35,609 nt of DNA from Tepidimonas sp. (GCA_025054905.1 JANWZF010000299.1:1-35609), one strand, 5' to 3'; positions 17,118 to 30,727 are shown, counted from the stretch's first letter. The notes: generated from the sequence alone by a model not told the origin. Made by a program: numbers and translations.

Positions 17118-18388
17118 GGCAACCTTTCGATGTCGGCGCCCAGCGCGCGCAACTTGACCTCCATCTGGTCGTAGCCCCGGTCCAGGTGGTAGATGCGATC
17201 GACCACCGTGTCGCCGTCGGCCACCAAACCGGCGATCACCAGGCTGGCCGAGGCGCGCAGGTCGGTGGCCATGACGGCGGCCCCGGACAGACGCTGCCCC
17301 CCCTCGACGAAGGCGGTGCGACCGTCGATCCGGATGCGGGCCCCCAGGCGCACCAGCTCCTGCACGTGCATGAAGCGGTTTTCAAAAATCGTCTCGGTCA
17401 CGGCACTGGGCCCCTGCGCCACGCAATTGAGCGCCATAAACTGCGCCTGCATGTCGGTCGGAAAGCCCGGGTATTCGGTGGTGCGAAAGCTCTGCGCACT
17501 CAGCTGCGCACCACCGGGTGAGGCCACGGCGATGCCATCGTCGCGCGGCTCGATCTGCACGCCTGCGGCCAGCAGCTTGTCGATCACCGCATCCAGATGA
17601 TCGGCGCGGGCCCGGCGCAGCAGCGCCTGCCCACCCGCGGCGGCCACCGCGCACAAGAACGTGCCGGCCTCGATGCGGTCGGCCACCACGTGGTGCTCGG
17701 CCCCGTGCAGCGCCTCCACCCCCTGCACATGGATGCGGCTGGTGCCATGGCCTTCGATGCGCGCCCCCATGGCGATCAGCAGCTCGGCCAGATCGACCAC
17801 CTCGGGCTCCTGGGCCGCGTTTTCCAGCACGGTCTCGCCTTCGGCCAGTGTGGCGGCCATCAACAGGTTTTCGGTGCCGGTGACGGTGACCATGTCGGTG
17901 GTGATGCGCGCGCCGCGCAGCCGGCTGCGCCCGCTCGGCAGCCGCGCCTCGATGTCGCCGTGCTCGATCGTGATCTGCGCGCCCATCGCCTGCAGGCCGC
18001 GGATGTGCTGATCCACCGGCCGCGCCCCGATCGCGCAGCCCCCGGGCAGCGACACGCGCGCCCGACCGCAGCGCGCCAGCAGCGGCCCCAGCACCAGGAT
18101 CGAGGCGCGCATCGTCTTGACCAGCTCGTACGGTGCCACGGGATCGATCGCACCGGCGGCGTGCACCGTCAGCCCCTCGCGCACCCCGTGCGCCTCGACC
18201 CGCACGCCCATGCGCTGCAACAGCGCGCGCATCGTGGCCACGTCGCGCAGCCGCGGCACGTTGCGCAGCTGCACCGGCTGCTCGGTCAGCAGCGCCGCGC
18301 ACAGCTGCGGCAGTGCGGCGTTTTTGGCCCCGGAAATGACGACTTCGCCCGCCAGCGGGCGCCCCCCGCGTATCCGCAACTGGTCCAT
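17114..18388 (-). CDS. murA: UDP-N-acetylglucosamine 1-carboxyvinyltransferase
   Basis: MurA (424 residues) transfers enolpyruvate from PEP to UDP-GlcNAc, the first committed step of peptidoglycan synthesis, in the cytoplasm. It begins [29 protein letters not shown], with Lys22. The active-site loop is [18 protein letters not shown] with the catalytic Cys118, the residue attacked by fosfomycin, so the enzyme should be naturally sensitive at that position. [17 protein letters not shown] and the C-terminal [18 protein letters not shown] also fit. It sits between ibaG (6 bases) and hisG (4-base overlap), as is common in Burkholderiales. Confidence 0.97.
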   Translation of the reverse strand: MDQLRIRGGRPLAGEVVISGAKNAALPQLCAALLTEQPVQLRNVPRLRDVATMRALLQRMGVRVEAHGVREGLTVHAAGAIDPVAPYELVKTMRASILVLGPLLARCGRARVSLPGGCAIGARPVDQHIRGLQAMGAQITIEHGDIEARLPSGRSRLRGARITTDMVTVTGTENLLMAATLAEGETVLENAAQEPEVVDLAELLIAMGARIEGHGTSRIHVQGVEALHGAEHHVVADRIEAGTFLCAVAAAGGQALLRRARADHLDAVIDKLLAAGVQIEPRDDGIAVASPGGAQLSAQSFRTTEYPGFPTDMQAQFMALNCVAQGPSAVTETIFENRFMHVQELVRLGARIRIDGRTAFVEGGQRLSGAAVMATDLRASASLVIAGLVADGDTVVDRIYHLDRGYDQMEVKLRALGADIERLP

Positions 18389-18394
18389 CGTCGC

Positions 18395-18643
18395 TCAGCG
18401 CCCGGCCTGTGCCTGCCATTCGGCCGGCGTCAGTGTCTTCATCGACAGCGCATGCACCTCGTCGGTGTGCAGGCGCTGCCCCAGCGTGGCGTAGACCATC
18501 TGGTGCCGCTGGATCGCCCGCTTGCCCTCAAAGGCAGACGAAACGACGACGGCATACCAGTGGCGGCCATCGCCGCTGACCTCCACGTGGTCGCACGGCA
18601 GGCCAGCGGCAATCAGCGAGCGGATCTGGTCGGCGGTGATCAT
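18395..18643 (-). CDS. ibaG: BolA-family protein, IbaG type
   Basis: A small BolA/IbaG protein (82 residues). IbaG-type proteins work with monothiol glutaredoxins and are linked to iron-sulfur cluster handling and envelope stress. It contains LPCDHVEVSGDGRHWYAVVVSS, the GKRAIQRHQMVYATLG helix with the RHQ signature, and HTDEVHALSMKTLTPAEW, with the conserved His in VHALS. Start ATG 18643 was chosen over 18673 because MITADQI is the normal opening. The location immediately before murA is the conserved one. No clear Shine-Dalgarno sequence is visible. Confidence 0.92.
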   Translation of the reverse strand: MITADQIRSLIAAGLPCDHVEVSGDGRHWYAVVVSSAFEGKRAIQRHQMVYATLGQRLHTDEVHALSMKTLTPAEWQAQAGR

Positions 18644-18686
18644 AGGCAAGCAGCGGCGCCACGCAGGGCGCATGGGTTGAAGGCCA

Positions 18687-19442
18687 TCAGTGGCGAATCT
18701 TGTAGCCGATGCGCAGCAGGTGCACGGTCAGCGCGCCCACGGCCAGCAACGCAGCCACCACCACGCCCAGGCTCAGCCAGGGCGAGACGTCGCTGACGCC
18801 GAAAAAGCCGTAGCGCGCCCCATCGATCATGTAGAAGAACGGATTGAGGTGGCTGACCGCCTGCCAAAACGGCGGCAACGAATGGATCGAGTAGAACACG
18901 CCGGACAGAAACGTCATCGGCATGATGATGAAATTCTGGAACGCCGCCATCTGGTCGAACTTCTCGGCCCACAGACCGGCGATGATGCCCAGCGCCCCCA
19001 GCAGCGCCGCGCCCAGCACCGCGAAGGTCAGAATCCAGACCGGATGCGCCCAGCGCAGCTCGGCCGCCCAGGCAGTGACCGCCAGCACCCCGCCGCCGAC
19101 GACCAGACCGCGCAACACCGACGAGCCGACGTAGGCCACGAACCAGGCCCAATGCGACAGCGGCGCCACCAGCACAAAGACCAGGTTGCCCATGATCTTG
19201 CTCTGGATGAGGCTGGAGGAACTGTTGGCAAAGGCGTTTTGCAGCAGGCTCATCATCGCCAGCCCAGGCAACAGAAAGGCGGTGTAGCCGACCCCGTCGT
19301 ACACCTGCACATGCTCTTGCAGCACGTGGCCAAAGATCAGCAGGTAGAGGATGGCCGTGACGATGGGGGCGGCAATCGTCTGAAACGCCACCTTCCAGAA
19401 GCGCAGCACCTCCTTGACAAACAGGGCCTGCCAGCCGCTCAT
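18687..19442 (-). CDS. ABC-2 type transporter permease (YadH-like)
   Basis: A 251-residue inner-membrane permease, partner of the ATPase at 19439-20365. It has about six membrane segments, among them IVTAILYLLIFG, TAFLLPGLAMMSLLQNAF, GAALLGALGIIAG and MPMTFLSGVFYSIHSLP, the last being the classical ABC-2 signature with WQAVSHLNPFFYMIDGARYG after it. This is the YadH/NodJ branch of exporter permeases; the substrate is unknown. Its start overlaps the ATPase stop by 4 bases. The gene pair lies in the mla–ibaG–murA envelope cluster, which suggests an envelope-related substrate but does not prove it. Confidence 0.92.
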   Translation of the reverse strand: MSGWQALFVKEVLRFWKVAFQTIAAPIVTAILYLLIFGHVLQEHVQVYDGVGYTAFLLPGLAMMSLLQNAFANSSSSLIQSKIMGNLVFVLVAPLSHWAWFVAYVGSSVLRGLVVGGGVLAVTAWAAELRWAHPVWILTFAVLGAALLGALGIIAGLWAEKFDQMAAFQNFIIMPMTFLSGVFYSIHSLPPFWQAVSHLNPFFYMIDGARYGFFGVSDVSPWLSLGVVVAALLAVGALTVHLLRIGYKIRH

Positions 19443-20365
19443 GCTGCGGCCTCCTGCGCGCGCTGCTGCGCCATCAGCTCGAGGAAGACGTCTTCCAGAT
19501 CGGCCTTGTGCACCTCGACATCCTCCACGACCACCCCGGCCTGCCGCAGCGCAGCCAGCACCCGCTCCACCTCCAGCGCATCGTGCACCTTGACCTGCTT
19601 GATGCGGCCGGTGGCGCGCGCCTGCGCAGCCAGCGCCGGCGGCAGAGGCTGGTCGGTCTTGAAGCGCAGCACGTTGGCCGAAAAGCGCTGCAGCAGCGTG
19701 GCGGTGCGCTCCAGCGCCACCACACGCCCACCGCGCAGCATCGCGATGCGGCTGCACAGCGCCTCGGCCTCCTCCAGGTAGTGCGTGGTCAACAGCACCG
19801 TGCAGCCATCGCGGTTCAGGCGCGCGATGAACGCCCACAGGGTCTGGCGCAGCTCCACGTCCACGCCCGCGGTGGGCTCATCCAGCACGATGACGCGCGG
19901 CCGGTGCACCAGGGCCTGGGCCACCATCACGCGCCGCTTCATGCCACCGGAGAGCTGGCGCATGTTGGTGTCCGCCTTCTCCGCCAGCCCGAGGCCTTCC
20001 AGCAGCTCGTCGATCCAGGCGTCGTTGCGCGCCAGGCCAAAGTAGCCAGACTGAAAGCGCAGCGCCTCACGCACGGTGAAGAAGGGGTCGAAAACGAGCT
20101 CCTGCGGCACGATGCCCAACAGCCGGCGCGCCTGCAACGGCTCGGCCTGCACGTCGACCCCAAACACGCGCGCCCGCCCCGAGGTGGGCCGCGTCAGGCC
20201 GGCCAGAATGCTGATCAGGGTGGTCTTGCCGGCTCCGTTGGGGCCCAGCAGGCCGAAAAATTCACCCGGCGCAATCTCGAGCGTCACCTGGTCGAGCGCC
20301 TGCAGCACCCCGCGTGCGGTGGCGTAACGCTTGCTGACCTGGTCGAACGAAACGGCTGCAGACAT
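19439..20365 (-). CDS. ABC transporter ATP-binding protein (YadG-like)
   Basis: A 308-residue ATPase of the CcmA/YadG group. It has Walker A GPNGAGKTT, the ABC signature LSGGMKRR, Walker B VIVLDEP followed by TAGVD, and the H-loop in LLTTHYLEEAEAL. The C-terminal region (FSANVLRFKTD onwards) is an added domain common in exporters of this group. Start MSAAVSFDQVSKRYA at ATG 20365 is chosen; another in-frame ATG at 20377 would sit at the mlaB stop. It follows mlaB by about 13 bases and overlaps its permease partner. Confidence 0.93.
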   Translation of the reverse strand: MSAAVSFDQVSKRYATARGVLQALDQVTLEIAPGEFFGLLGPNGAGKTTLISILAGLTRPTSGRARVFGVDVQAEPLQARRLLGIVPQELVFDPFFTVREALRFQSGYFGLARNDAWIDELLEGLGLAEKADTNMRQLSGGMKRRVMVAQALVHRPRVIVLDEPTAGVDVELRQTLWAFIARLNRDGCTVLLTTHYLEEAEALCSRIAMLRGGRVVALERTATLLQRFSANVLRFKTDQPLPPALAAQARATGRIKQVKVHDALEVERVLAALRQAGVVVEDVEVHKADLEDVFLELMAQQRAQEAAA

Positions 20366-20378
20366 CGAACCGGGCATT

Positions 20379-20678
20379 CTACGCCGGCAGCAGTTCGTCA
20401 ACCCCGTACACGCCAGCCAGCGTGCGCAACCGCGCGGGCAGCCCCTCGATGCGCCAGCTCAAGCCTCGCCGCAGCAACGCGCGCCGCAGCGCCAGCAACA
20501 CCGCCAGCGCCGACGAATCGAACACCTGCAACGCGCGGGCGTCCAGCACCAGCGTGCTGCCGGCTGGCGCGGCCAGCACCGCCTGCTCGGCCTGCTGCAG
20601 CCAGCTGGGCGCCTGCACATGCGTCAGCTCGGCGGGCAACGCCGGCAACACCCGCTCGACCTCAGGAGCGCTGACCAT
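20379..20678 (-). CDS. mlaB: STAS-domain protein MlaB
   Basis: MlaB (99 residues) is the small cytoplasmic STAS-domain protein that binds the ATPase MlaF and is needed for assembly and activity of the MlaFEDB phospholipid transporter. The STAS core is visible as STLVLDARALQVFDSSALAVLLALRR, with the DSSAL loop where STAS proteins have their regulatory Ser/Thr. The remainder forms the closing helix-strand, LARLRTLAGVYGVDELL. Its start overlaps the end of mlaC by 17 bases, as expected for translationally coupled genes. Weak similarity is normal for MlaB; context makes the call strong. Confidence 0.87.
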   Translation of the reverse strand: MVSAPEVERVLPALPAELTHVQAPSWLQQAEQAVLAAPAGSTLVLDARALQVFDSSALAVLLALRRALLRRGLSWRIEGLPARLRTLAGVYGVDELLPA

Positions 20679-21351
20679 GGGCGCGGTTGCGTTCGGCCAG
20701 CGTGGCGATCAGCCCGTCGATGCCGCGTGCGCTGATCTCCTGCGCAAACTGGGTGCGGTAGGTGTCCACCAGCCACACCCCCAACACGTTCAGGTCGTAG
20801 ACCTTCCAGCCCTGGGCGGTGCGGGCCAGGCGGTAGTCGAGCTGGATGGGATCGCCCTTGCCGCGGATCTCGGAACGCACCACCACCTCGGTGGCCTCCG
20901 GTGCGGCGCGCAACGGCCGGATCACCAGGGTCTGATCGGTGATCTGGGTCAGCGCGCCTGAGTAGGTGCGCACCAGCAGCGTCTTGAATTCGGCCATCAG
21001 GCGCTGGCGCTGCTCAGGCGTGGCCTGCCGCCAAAACCGCCCCACCGCCGAGGCTGTCATGCGCTCGAAGTCGACGTGCGGCATCAGCTTGCTGTCCACC
21101 AGCGCGGTGATGCGGCCCAGGTCGCCACCGCGCAGCGCCGGATCGCGCTTGACCGCCTCAAAAACCTCGCTGGCCACACGCTGGATCAACGCCTCGGGGG
21201 CTTCCAGCGTTTCGGCCGCGCGCACGGGCGGCCACGCCACGGCGAGCAGCCCCCCCAGACCCAGCAGCGCCAGCAGCGCACGGCGAGGCAAGCGGCCTGG
21301 CGACAGGACGCCCACGGCCTTCGATGCAGGGGATACCAATGTGGATTTCAT
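20662..21351 (-). CDS. mlaC: Periplasmic phospholipid-binding protein MlaC
   Basis: MlaC (about 229 residues) shuttles phospholipids across the periplasm between MlaA in the outer membrane and MlaFEDB in the inner membrane. A signal peptide with RRALLALLGLGGLLAVAWPP and a cleavage region near VRAAE precedes the Ttg2D/MlaC domain. That domain includes LVDSKLMPHVDFERMTASAVGRFWRQATPEQRQ and the C-terminal GWKVYDLNVLGVWLVDTYRTQF. The open frame starts with TTG at 21360; ATG 21351 is preferred. Signal and domain length are normal. It follows mlaA by 61 bases. Confidence 0.94.
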   Translation of the reverse strand: MKSTLVSPASKAVGVLSPGRLPRRALLALLGLGGLLAVAWPPVRAAETLEAPEALIQRVASEVFEAVKRDPALRGGDLGRITALVDSKLMPHVDFERMTASAVGRFWRQATPEQRQRLMAEFKTLLVRTYSGALTQITDQTLVIRPLRAAPEATEVVVRSEIRGKGDPIQLDYRLARTAQGWKVYDLNVLGVWLVDTYRTQFAQEISARGIDGLIATLAERNRAHGQRS

Positions 21352-21412
21352 GATCTTCAATGAGCCAGGACACGCATGCCAGGTTCCGGATGGATGCGCT
21401 TGGTTACCGTCG

Positions 21413-22162
21413 TTACCTCGTGTCGACCGGTTCGTCGCCGTCGAGCTGACCGCGCGCTTCGTCGATCTGGCGCTGGCGGCGTGCCAGGTAGGCGTCGCGC
21501 GTGAAGCTGTATTTGTCCAGCGCCGCCTGCTCCAGCAGCTCGCCAGCGCGCAGCAGACCCGCGCGCGTGTCGATCAGGCGCAAACCTTGCGCGGCGTTGC
21601 GGGTGGCCGTCTCCTCCAGGCCCTGCACCACGGCATCTCCGCGGCGGTCCAGCGGCAACGCCACCGTCTCGCGCACGCTGGAGGGCCCCAGCAACGGCAG
21701 CACCAGGTACGGGCCGGCCGGCACCCCCCAGCGCCCCAGTGTGTGGCCAAAATCCAGCGTCGTGCGGGCGATGCCCATTTCGCTGGCGATGTCCAGCACG
21801 CCAGCCAGACCGAACACCGTGTTGACCGCAAAACGCAGCGCATTTTCCGCAGCCGGCTGCGGCCGGGCCTGCAGCGCGGCGTTGACGGCCGACCACAGGT
21901 CGCGCCAGTTGGCAAAGAAGTTGCTCACCCCGGTGCGCAGCGGCTGCGGCACCGCGGCCACATAGCCCTTGGCCACCGGCTTGAGCACGGCCTCATCCAG
22001 CGCTTCGTTGAAGCGAAAGACGCTGCGGTTAAGCGGCTCCAGCGGATCGGCCGGATGCGCCTGCGGCACGCTGGCGCAGCCGCCCAGCCCCAGCGCCCCC
22101 ACCAGGACGACGGCGGCGGCCCCACGGGCCAGGCCGGGCAGCGGCCGATGCATCGGCGTCAT
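21413..22162 (-). CDS. mlaA: Outer-membrane lipoprotein MlaA (VacJ family)
   Basis: MlaA (249 residues) is the outer-membrane lipoprotein that removes mislocalised phospholipids from the outer leaflet and hands them to MlaC. The lipoprotein signal peptide ends in LGLGGC (lipid-modified Cys29). The VacJ family core includes DPLEPLNRSVFRFNEALDEAV, VSNFFANWRDLWSAVNA, RFAVNTVFGLAGVLDIASEMG, and GVPAGPYLVLPLLGPSSVRE. The start overlaps the mlaD stop by 4 bases. Having mlaA inside the operon, between mlaD and mlaC, is the Burkholderiales arrangement and differs from E. coli, where mlaA is elsewhere. Confidence 0.95.
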   Translation of the reverse strand: MTPMHRPLPGLARGAAAVVLVGALGLGGCASVPQAHPADPLEPLNRSVFRFNEALDEAVLKPVAKGYVAAVPQPLRTGVSNFFANWRDLWSAVNAALQARPQPAAENALRFAVNTVFGLAGVLDIASEMGIARTTLDFGHTLGRWGVPAGPYLVLPLLGPSSVRETVALPLDRRGDAVVQGLEETATRNAAQGLRLIDTRAGLLRAGELLEQAALDKYSFTRDAYLARRQRQIDEARGQLDGDEPVDTR

Positions 22163-22632
22163 GGATCCTTCCCCCCTAGATCAGCGGCCTTGTTGAACAA
22201 AAACTGGCCGATCAGATTTTCCAGCACGACCGCCGACTGGGTACGCGTGATGACATCGCCGTTGGCCAGATTGGCCTCGGCCCCGCCGGGCTCGATGCCG
22301 ATGTACTGCTCCCCCAGCAACCCGCTGGTCAGGATCTTGAAGGAGCTGTCTTTCGGGAAAGCATAGCGTGACTCCAGTGCCAACACCACCTTGGCCTGGA
22401 AGCTGCGGTCGTCGAAGGTGATCGACTCCACCCGCCCGACCACCACGCCCGCGCTGCGCACCGCCGCCTTGGGCTTGAGCGAGCCGACATTGTCGAAGGT
22501 GGCGGTGACGCGGTAGGTGGGCGCCAGGCTCAGGTTGAGCAGGTTGGCCGCCTGCAGCGCCAGAAACAGAATGGCCGCCGCGCCGATCAGCACGAACAAC
22601 CCCACCCAGACGTCGATCTTGGAACGTTGCAT
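22159..22632 (-). CDS. mlaD: MCE-domain protein MlaD
   Basis: MlaD (157 residues) is the substrate-binding hexameric ring of the MlaFEDB transporter, anchored in the inner membrane with its MCE domain in the periplasm. It opens with a single membrane helix, VGLFVLIGAAAILFLALQ, followed by the MCE domain (about 40-120), with TYRVTATFDNVGSLKPKAAV and the characteristic ILTSGLLGEQYIGIEPGG. The C-terminal QSAVVLENLIGQFLF forms the hydrophobic pore helix. ATG 22632 is preferred; GTG 22635 directly before it is an alternative. Confidence 0.95.
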   Translation of the reverse strand: MQRSKIDVWVGLFVLIGAAAILFLALQAANLLNLSLAPTYRVTATFDNVGSLKPKAAVRSAGVVVGRVESITFDDRSFQAKVVLALESRYAFPKDSSFKILTSGLLGEQYIGIEPGGAEANLANGDVITRTQSAVVLENLIGQFLFNKAADLGGKDP

Positions 22633-22651
22633 CACGTCGGTCCACTCCCCA

Positions 22652-23434
22652 TCAGATCGAAAACATCAGCGCGGTCAGAATGAAATCCAGCCCCAGCACG
22701 GTCAGCGAGGCCATCACCACGGTACGGGTGGTCGCGCGCGAGACCCCCTCCGGCGTGGGGTGCGATTCGAACCCCTGCAGCAGCGCGATGAAGGTCACGG
22801 CCACGCCAAACACCACGCTCTTGACCATGCCGTTGCCCACATCGGACCACACATCGACGCCACCCTGGATCTGGCTCCAGAACGCCCCGCCGTCCACCCC
22901 GATCATCAGCACGCCCACCACCCAGCCGCCGATGATGCCCATGGCGCTGAACACCGCCGCCAGCAAGGGCATCACGATCACGCCGGCCCAAAAGCGCGGT
23001 GCCAGCACGCGGTCGATCGGATCGACCGCCATCATCTCCATCACGCTGAGCTGTTCGCCGGCCTTCATCAGGCCGATTTCGGCAGTCAACGAGGTGCCCG
23101 CCCGCCCGGCGAACAGCAGCGCCGTCACCACCGGCCCCAGCTCGCGCACCAGGCTCAGCGTCACCAGCAGCCCCAGCGCTTCGGCCGAGCCGTAACGCTG
23201 CAGCGTGTAGTAACCCTGCAGCCCGAACACAAAACCGACGAACAGGCCCGAGACGGCGATGATCGACAGCGAATAATTGCCCAGGAAGTGAATCTGGTCG
23301 CGGATCAGCCCGAAGCGGCGAAAACCCGCCCACGTCCTGAGCAGCAAACGCACGAACAGGCGCGCTCCCAGGCCCAGGTCGGCCAGCTTGGCGCGCACGC
23401 CCAGCCCCACATCGGCCGGATGCCACCAGCGCAT
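22652..23434 (-). CDS. mlaE: Phospholipid transporter permease MlaE
   Basis: MlaE (260 residues) is the inner-membrane permease of the MlaFEDB phospholipid transporter. After an amphipathic N-terminus, hydrophobic segments include [42 protein letters not shown], and [23 protein letters not shown]. The [17 protein letters not shown] and [13 protein letters not shown] segments are the standard MlaE signatures; the latter contacts the ATPase. Its start overlaps the mlaF stop by one base (TGATG). Confidence 0.96.
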   Translation of the reverse strand: MRWWHPADVGLGVRAKLADLGLGARLFVRLLLRTWAGFRRFGLIRDQIHFLGNYSLSIIAVSGLFVGFVFGLQGYYTLQRYGSAEALGLLVTLSLVRELGPVVTALLFAGRAGTSLTAEIGLMKAGEQLSVMEMMAVDPIDRVLAPRFWAGVIVMPLLAAVFSAMGIIGGWVVGVLMIGVDGGAFWSQIQGGVDVWSDVGNGMVKSVVFGVAVTFIALLQGFESHPTPEGVSRATTRTVVMASLTVLGLDFILTALMFSI

Positions 23435-24258
23435 CAGCGTCCTCCCCCTGCGGCCTCCTGCGGGCCGAAATCTTCGGCCACCGCCGGGGCCGGGTAGTGA
23501 AAGCGCACCGGTCCGTCGGGCGAGGCAGTCACGTATTGCCGGATCAACGGGTTGTCGCTGTGGCGCACCTGCTCGGGCGTGCCCTGCATCGCCACGCGCC
23601 CATTGGCCAGCACGATGATGTGGTCGGCCACCGCAAAGGTCGACTCCAGCTCGTGCGAGACCATGAGGCTGGTCAGACCCAGCGTGTCGTTGAGCTGGCG
23701 GATCAGGCGCGCTGCGGTGCCCAGCGAAATCGGATCCAGCCCGGAGAACGGCTCGTCGTACATGATGAGCTGCGGATCCAGCGCAATCGCACGCGCCAGC
23801 GCCACCCGGCGCGCCATGCCACCTGACAGTTCACCTGGCATCAGATCGCGCGCGCCGCGCAGCCCCACGGCGTGCAGCTTCATCAGCACGATGTCACGGA
23901 TCAGCGTTTCCGGCAGGCGGGTGTGCTCCCGCAGCGGAAACGCGACGTTGTCGTACACCGACATGTCGGTGAACAAGGCGCCGAACTGAAACAGCATGCC
24001 CATGCGCCGGCGCACCGCATACAGGCCGTCGCGATCCAGGGTGCCGACATCCTGGCCATCGAACAGCACCTGGCCGCTGCGCGCGCGCAGCTGCCCGCCG
24101 ATCAGGCGCAGCAGTGTGGTCTTGCCCCCGCCAGAAGTGCCGATCAGCACGGTGACCTTGCCGCGCGGCACGTGCAGGCTGACGCGGTCGAGCACGAGCC
24201 GATCGTCGTCGTAGCCAAAGACGACGTCGCGTAGTTCGACAAGAGCAGACCCGGTCAT
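23434..24258 (-). CDS. mlaF: Phospholipid transporter ATP-binding protein MlaF
   Basis: MlaF (274 residues) is the ATPase of MlaFEDB. It has Walker [10 protein letters not shown], the Q-loop in [17 protein letters not shown], the signature LSGGMARR, Walker [14 protein letters not shown], and the H-loop in [10 protein letters not shown]. The [20 protein letters not shown] segment is the MlaF/Ttg2A version. A short C-terminal tail follows the ATPase core. ATG 24258 is the likely start; it lacks a Shine-Dalgarno sequence because the bases just before it are a terminator U-run. A TTG at 24276 is in frame but falls inside the terminator stem. First gene of the mla operon. Confidence 0.93.
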   Translation of the reverse strand: MTGSALVELRDVVFGYDDDRLVLDRVSLHVPRGKVTVLIGTSGGGKTTLLRLIGGQLRARSGQVLFDGQDVGTLDRDGLYAVRRRMGMLFQFGALFTDMSVYDNVAFPLREHTRLPETLIRDIVLMKLHAVGLRGARDLMPGELSGGMARRVALARAIALDPQLIMYDEPFSGLDPISLGTAARLIRQLNDTLGLTSLMVSHELESTFAVADHIIVLANGRVAMQGTPEQVRHSDNPLIRQYVTASPDGPVRFHYPAPAVAEDFGPQEAAGGGR

Positions 24259-24264
24259 GGATGC

Positions 24265-24299
24265 AAAAAATGACAACAGCCGGGCGATCCCGGCTGTTG
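24265..24299 (-). terminator. Rho-independent terminator after gltD
   Basis: Arms 24274-24284 and 24289-24299 pair perfectly over 11 bases (CAACAGCCGGG with CCCGGCTGTTG) around a 4-base loop. On the minus strand the stem is followed after three bases by TTTTTT at 24270-24265. This is a textbook terminator for gltBD. It ends only 6 bases before the chosen mlaF start. Confidence 0.9.
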
Positions 24300-24333
24300 C
24301 GATGATAAGGGATAACCCGCAAGCGTGCCGGGC

Positions 24334-25800
24334 TCAGCGTGGCAGCGTCGAAGCCCCCATCAAGAATTCGTCCACCGCGCGCGCGGCCTGACGCCCTTCG
24401 CGGATCGCCCACACCACCAGCGACTGTCCGCGGCGCATGTCCCCCGCGGCAAACACCTTCGGCACGTTGGTGGCGTAGCAACCTGCGCCGTCGGTGCTGG
24501 CGCGGGCGTTGCCGCGCGCGTCGCGCTCGACGCCGAAAGCCTCCAGGATCGTGCCGATCGGCGACACAAAGCCCATCGCCAGCAGCACCAGGTCGGCTTG
24601 GTACTCCTTCTCGGTGCCCGGGATCTCGACCAGCTTGCCATCCTTCATCTCGACGTGGACGGTGCGCACGGCCGTGACCTTGCCGTTCTTGCCGACAAAT
24701 TCCTTGGTGGCGATGGCAAATTCGCGCTGGCAGCCTTCCTCGTGGCTGGAGCTGGTGCGCAGCTTCAGCGGCCAATACGGCCACGTCAGCGGTTTGTTCT
24801 CCCGCTCAGGCGGCTGCGGCATCAGCTCGAACTGCGTCACGCTGGCCGCCCCGTGCCGGTTGCTGGTGCCCACGCAGTCGCTGCCGGTATCCCCGCCACC
24901 GATGACGATGACGTGCTTGCCATCGGCGCGGATCTGCTTTTTGAGCTTGTCGCCCGCATTGACCTTGTTTTGCTGCGGCAAAAACTCCATCGCGAAGTGG
25001 ATGCCATCGAGCTGGCGCCCCGGCACCGGCAGGTCGCGTGGCTGTTCGGCCCCGCCGCACAACAACACGGCATCGAACTCGGCCAGCAGCTGCTGCGGCT
25101 CGAGAGTCTCGCGCGCGTCGTTGGTGACCTTGCAGCCCTCGGGCAAGCGCCCCACCAGCACGCGCGTGCGGAAGGTCACCCCCTCAGCCTGCATCTGCTC
25201 GATGCGGCGGTCGATCAGCCACTTCTCCAGCTTGAAGTCCGGGATGCCATAGCGCAGCAAGCCACCGATGCGGTCGTTTTTTTCAAACACCGTGACGTCG
25301 TGGCCGGCACGGGCCAGCTGCTGCGCCGCCGCCAGGCCCGAAGGGCCCGACCCCACGATGGCCACACGCTTGCCGGTCTTGACCTTGGGCGGCTGTGGCG
25401 CCACCCAGCCTTCGTTCCAGGCACGGTCGGCGATGGCGTGCTCGATCGACTTGATACCCACCGGATCGTTGTTGATGTTGAGCACACAGGCCGCCTCGCA
25501 CGGCGCCGGACAGATGCGCCCGGTGAACTCCGGAAAGTTGTTGGTGCTGTGCAGCACCTGGATCGCGTGGCGCCAGTCACCGCGGTAGACCAGGTCGTTG
25601 AAGTCCGGGATGATGTTGTTGATGGGGCAGCCGTTGTTGCAAAACGGCGTGCCGCAGTCCATGCAGCGCGCGCCCTGCACCTTGGCCTGGGCCTCGTCCA
25701 GTCCGATGACAAATTCCCGGTAGTGCTTGATGCGCTCCTGGGGGGGCTGATAGCCCTCCTCGATGCGCTCAAATTCCAGAAAGCCGGTGATCTTGCCCAT
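24334..25800 (-). CDS. gltD: Glutamate synthase, small subunit (NADPH)
   Basis: GltD (488 residues) takes electrons from NADPH through FAD and iron-sulfur centres and passes them to GltB. The N-terminal ferredoxin-like region has [15 protein letters not shown] (Cys46, 49, 54, 58) and CPAPCEAAC (Cys97, 101, 105). An FAD-binding Rossmann motif follows, [17 protein letters not shown] (around 147), then [19 protein letters not shown] and the NADPH motif [35 protein letters not shown] closes the FAD site. A clear AAAGGA lies 9 bases before the start. It follows gltB by 33 bases. Confidence 0.97.
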   Translation of the reverse strand: MGKITGFLEFERIEEGYQPPQERIKHYREFVIGLDEAQAKVQGARCMDCGTPFCNNGCPINNIIPDFNDLVYRGDWRHAIQVLHSTNNFPEFTGRICPAPCEAACVLNINNDPVGIKSIEHAIADRAWNEGWVAPQPPKVKTGKRVAIVGSGPSGLAAAQQLARAGHDVTVFEKNDRIGGLLRYGIPDFKLEKWLIDRRIEQMQAEGVTFRTRVLVGRLPEGCKVTNDARETLEPQQLLAEFDAVLLCGGAEQPRDLPVPGRQLDGIHFAMEFLPQQNKVNAGDKLKKQIRADGKHVIVIGGGDTGSDCVGTSNRHGAASVTQFELMPQPPERENKPLTWPYWPLKLRTSSSHEEGCQREFAIATKEFVGKNGKVTAVRTVHVEMKDGKLVEIPGTEKEYQADLVLLAMGFVSPIGTILEAFGVERDARGNARASTDGAGCYATNVPKVFAAGDMRRGQSLVVWAIREGRQAARAVDEFLMGASTLPR

Positions 25801-25833
25801 GATTCTCAGTCCTTTCGTGCGTGCGCGGCATCC

Positions 25834-30588
<4,755 letters not shown>

Positions 30589-30627
30589 GCTCGGCTCCTG
30601 ACAGTAAGAGGACGAGAGAAGGCTCGC

Positions 30628-30656
30628 AGCATAGCCGAACCGATGCCGCGTCGCAA
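30628..30656 (-). promoter_or_regulatory. Candidate gltB promoter P2 (proximal)
   Basis: On the minus strand TTGCGA (30656-30651) and TATGCT (30633-30628) are separated by 17 bases. This is a fair sigma-70 match with ideal spacing, giving a leader of about 35 bases before the gltB GTG. Confidence 0.45.
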
Positions 30657-30660
30657 GCGT

Positions 30661-30688
30661 ATTATATGGGGTCAGAGTACAGTATCAA
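30661..30688 (-). promoter_or_regulatory. Candidate gltB promoter P1 (distal, overlapping REP motif)
   Basis: On the minus strand TTGATA (30688-30683) and a perfect TATAAT (30666-30661) are separated by 16 bases. This is the best sigma-70 match I can see in the window. The spacer contains one of the two REP-like motifs, so part of this promoter seems to come from repeat DNA. Confidence 0.55.
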
Positions 30689-30727
30689 AATCGATCGACT
30701 AAACCGACCTCTAAATTGGGGACAGAG
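30668..30727. repeat. Pair of REP-like motifs, GGGGTCAGAG and GGGGACAGAG
   Basis: On the plus strand GGGGTCAGAG (30668-30677) and GGGGACAGAG (30718-30727) are direct repeats 50 bases apart that differ at one position. They flank AT-richer DNA that contrasts with the surrounding GC-rich genes. They sit right at the 3' end of the RAYT-like gene, where RAYTs normally have their REP sequences. The second copy encodes the last codons of that gene. Calling them REPs is an inference from this context. Confidence 0.6.
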
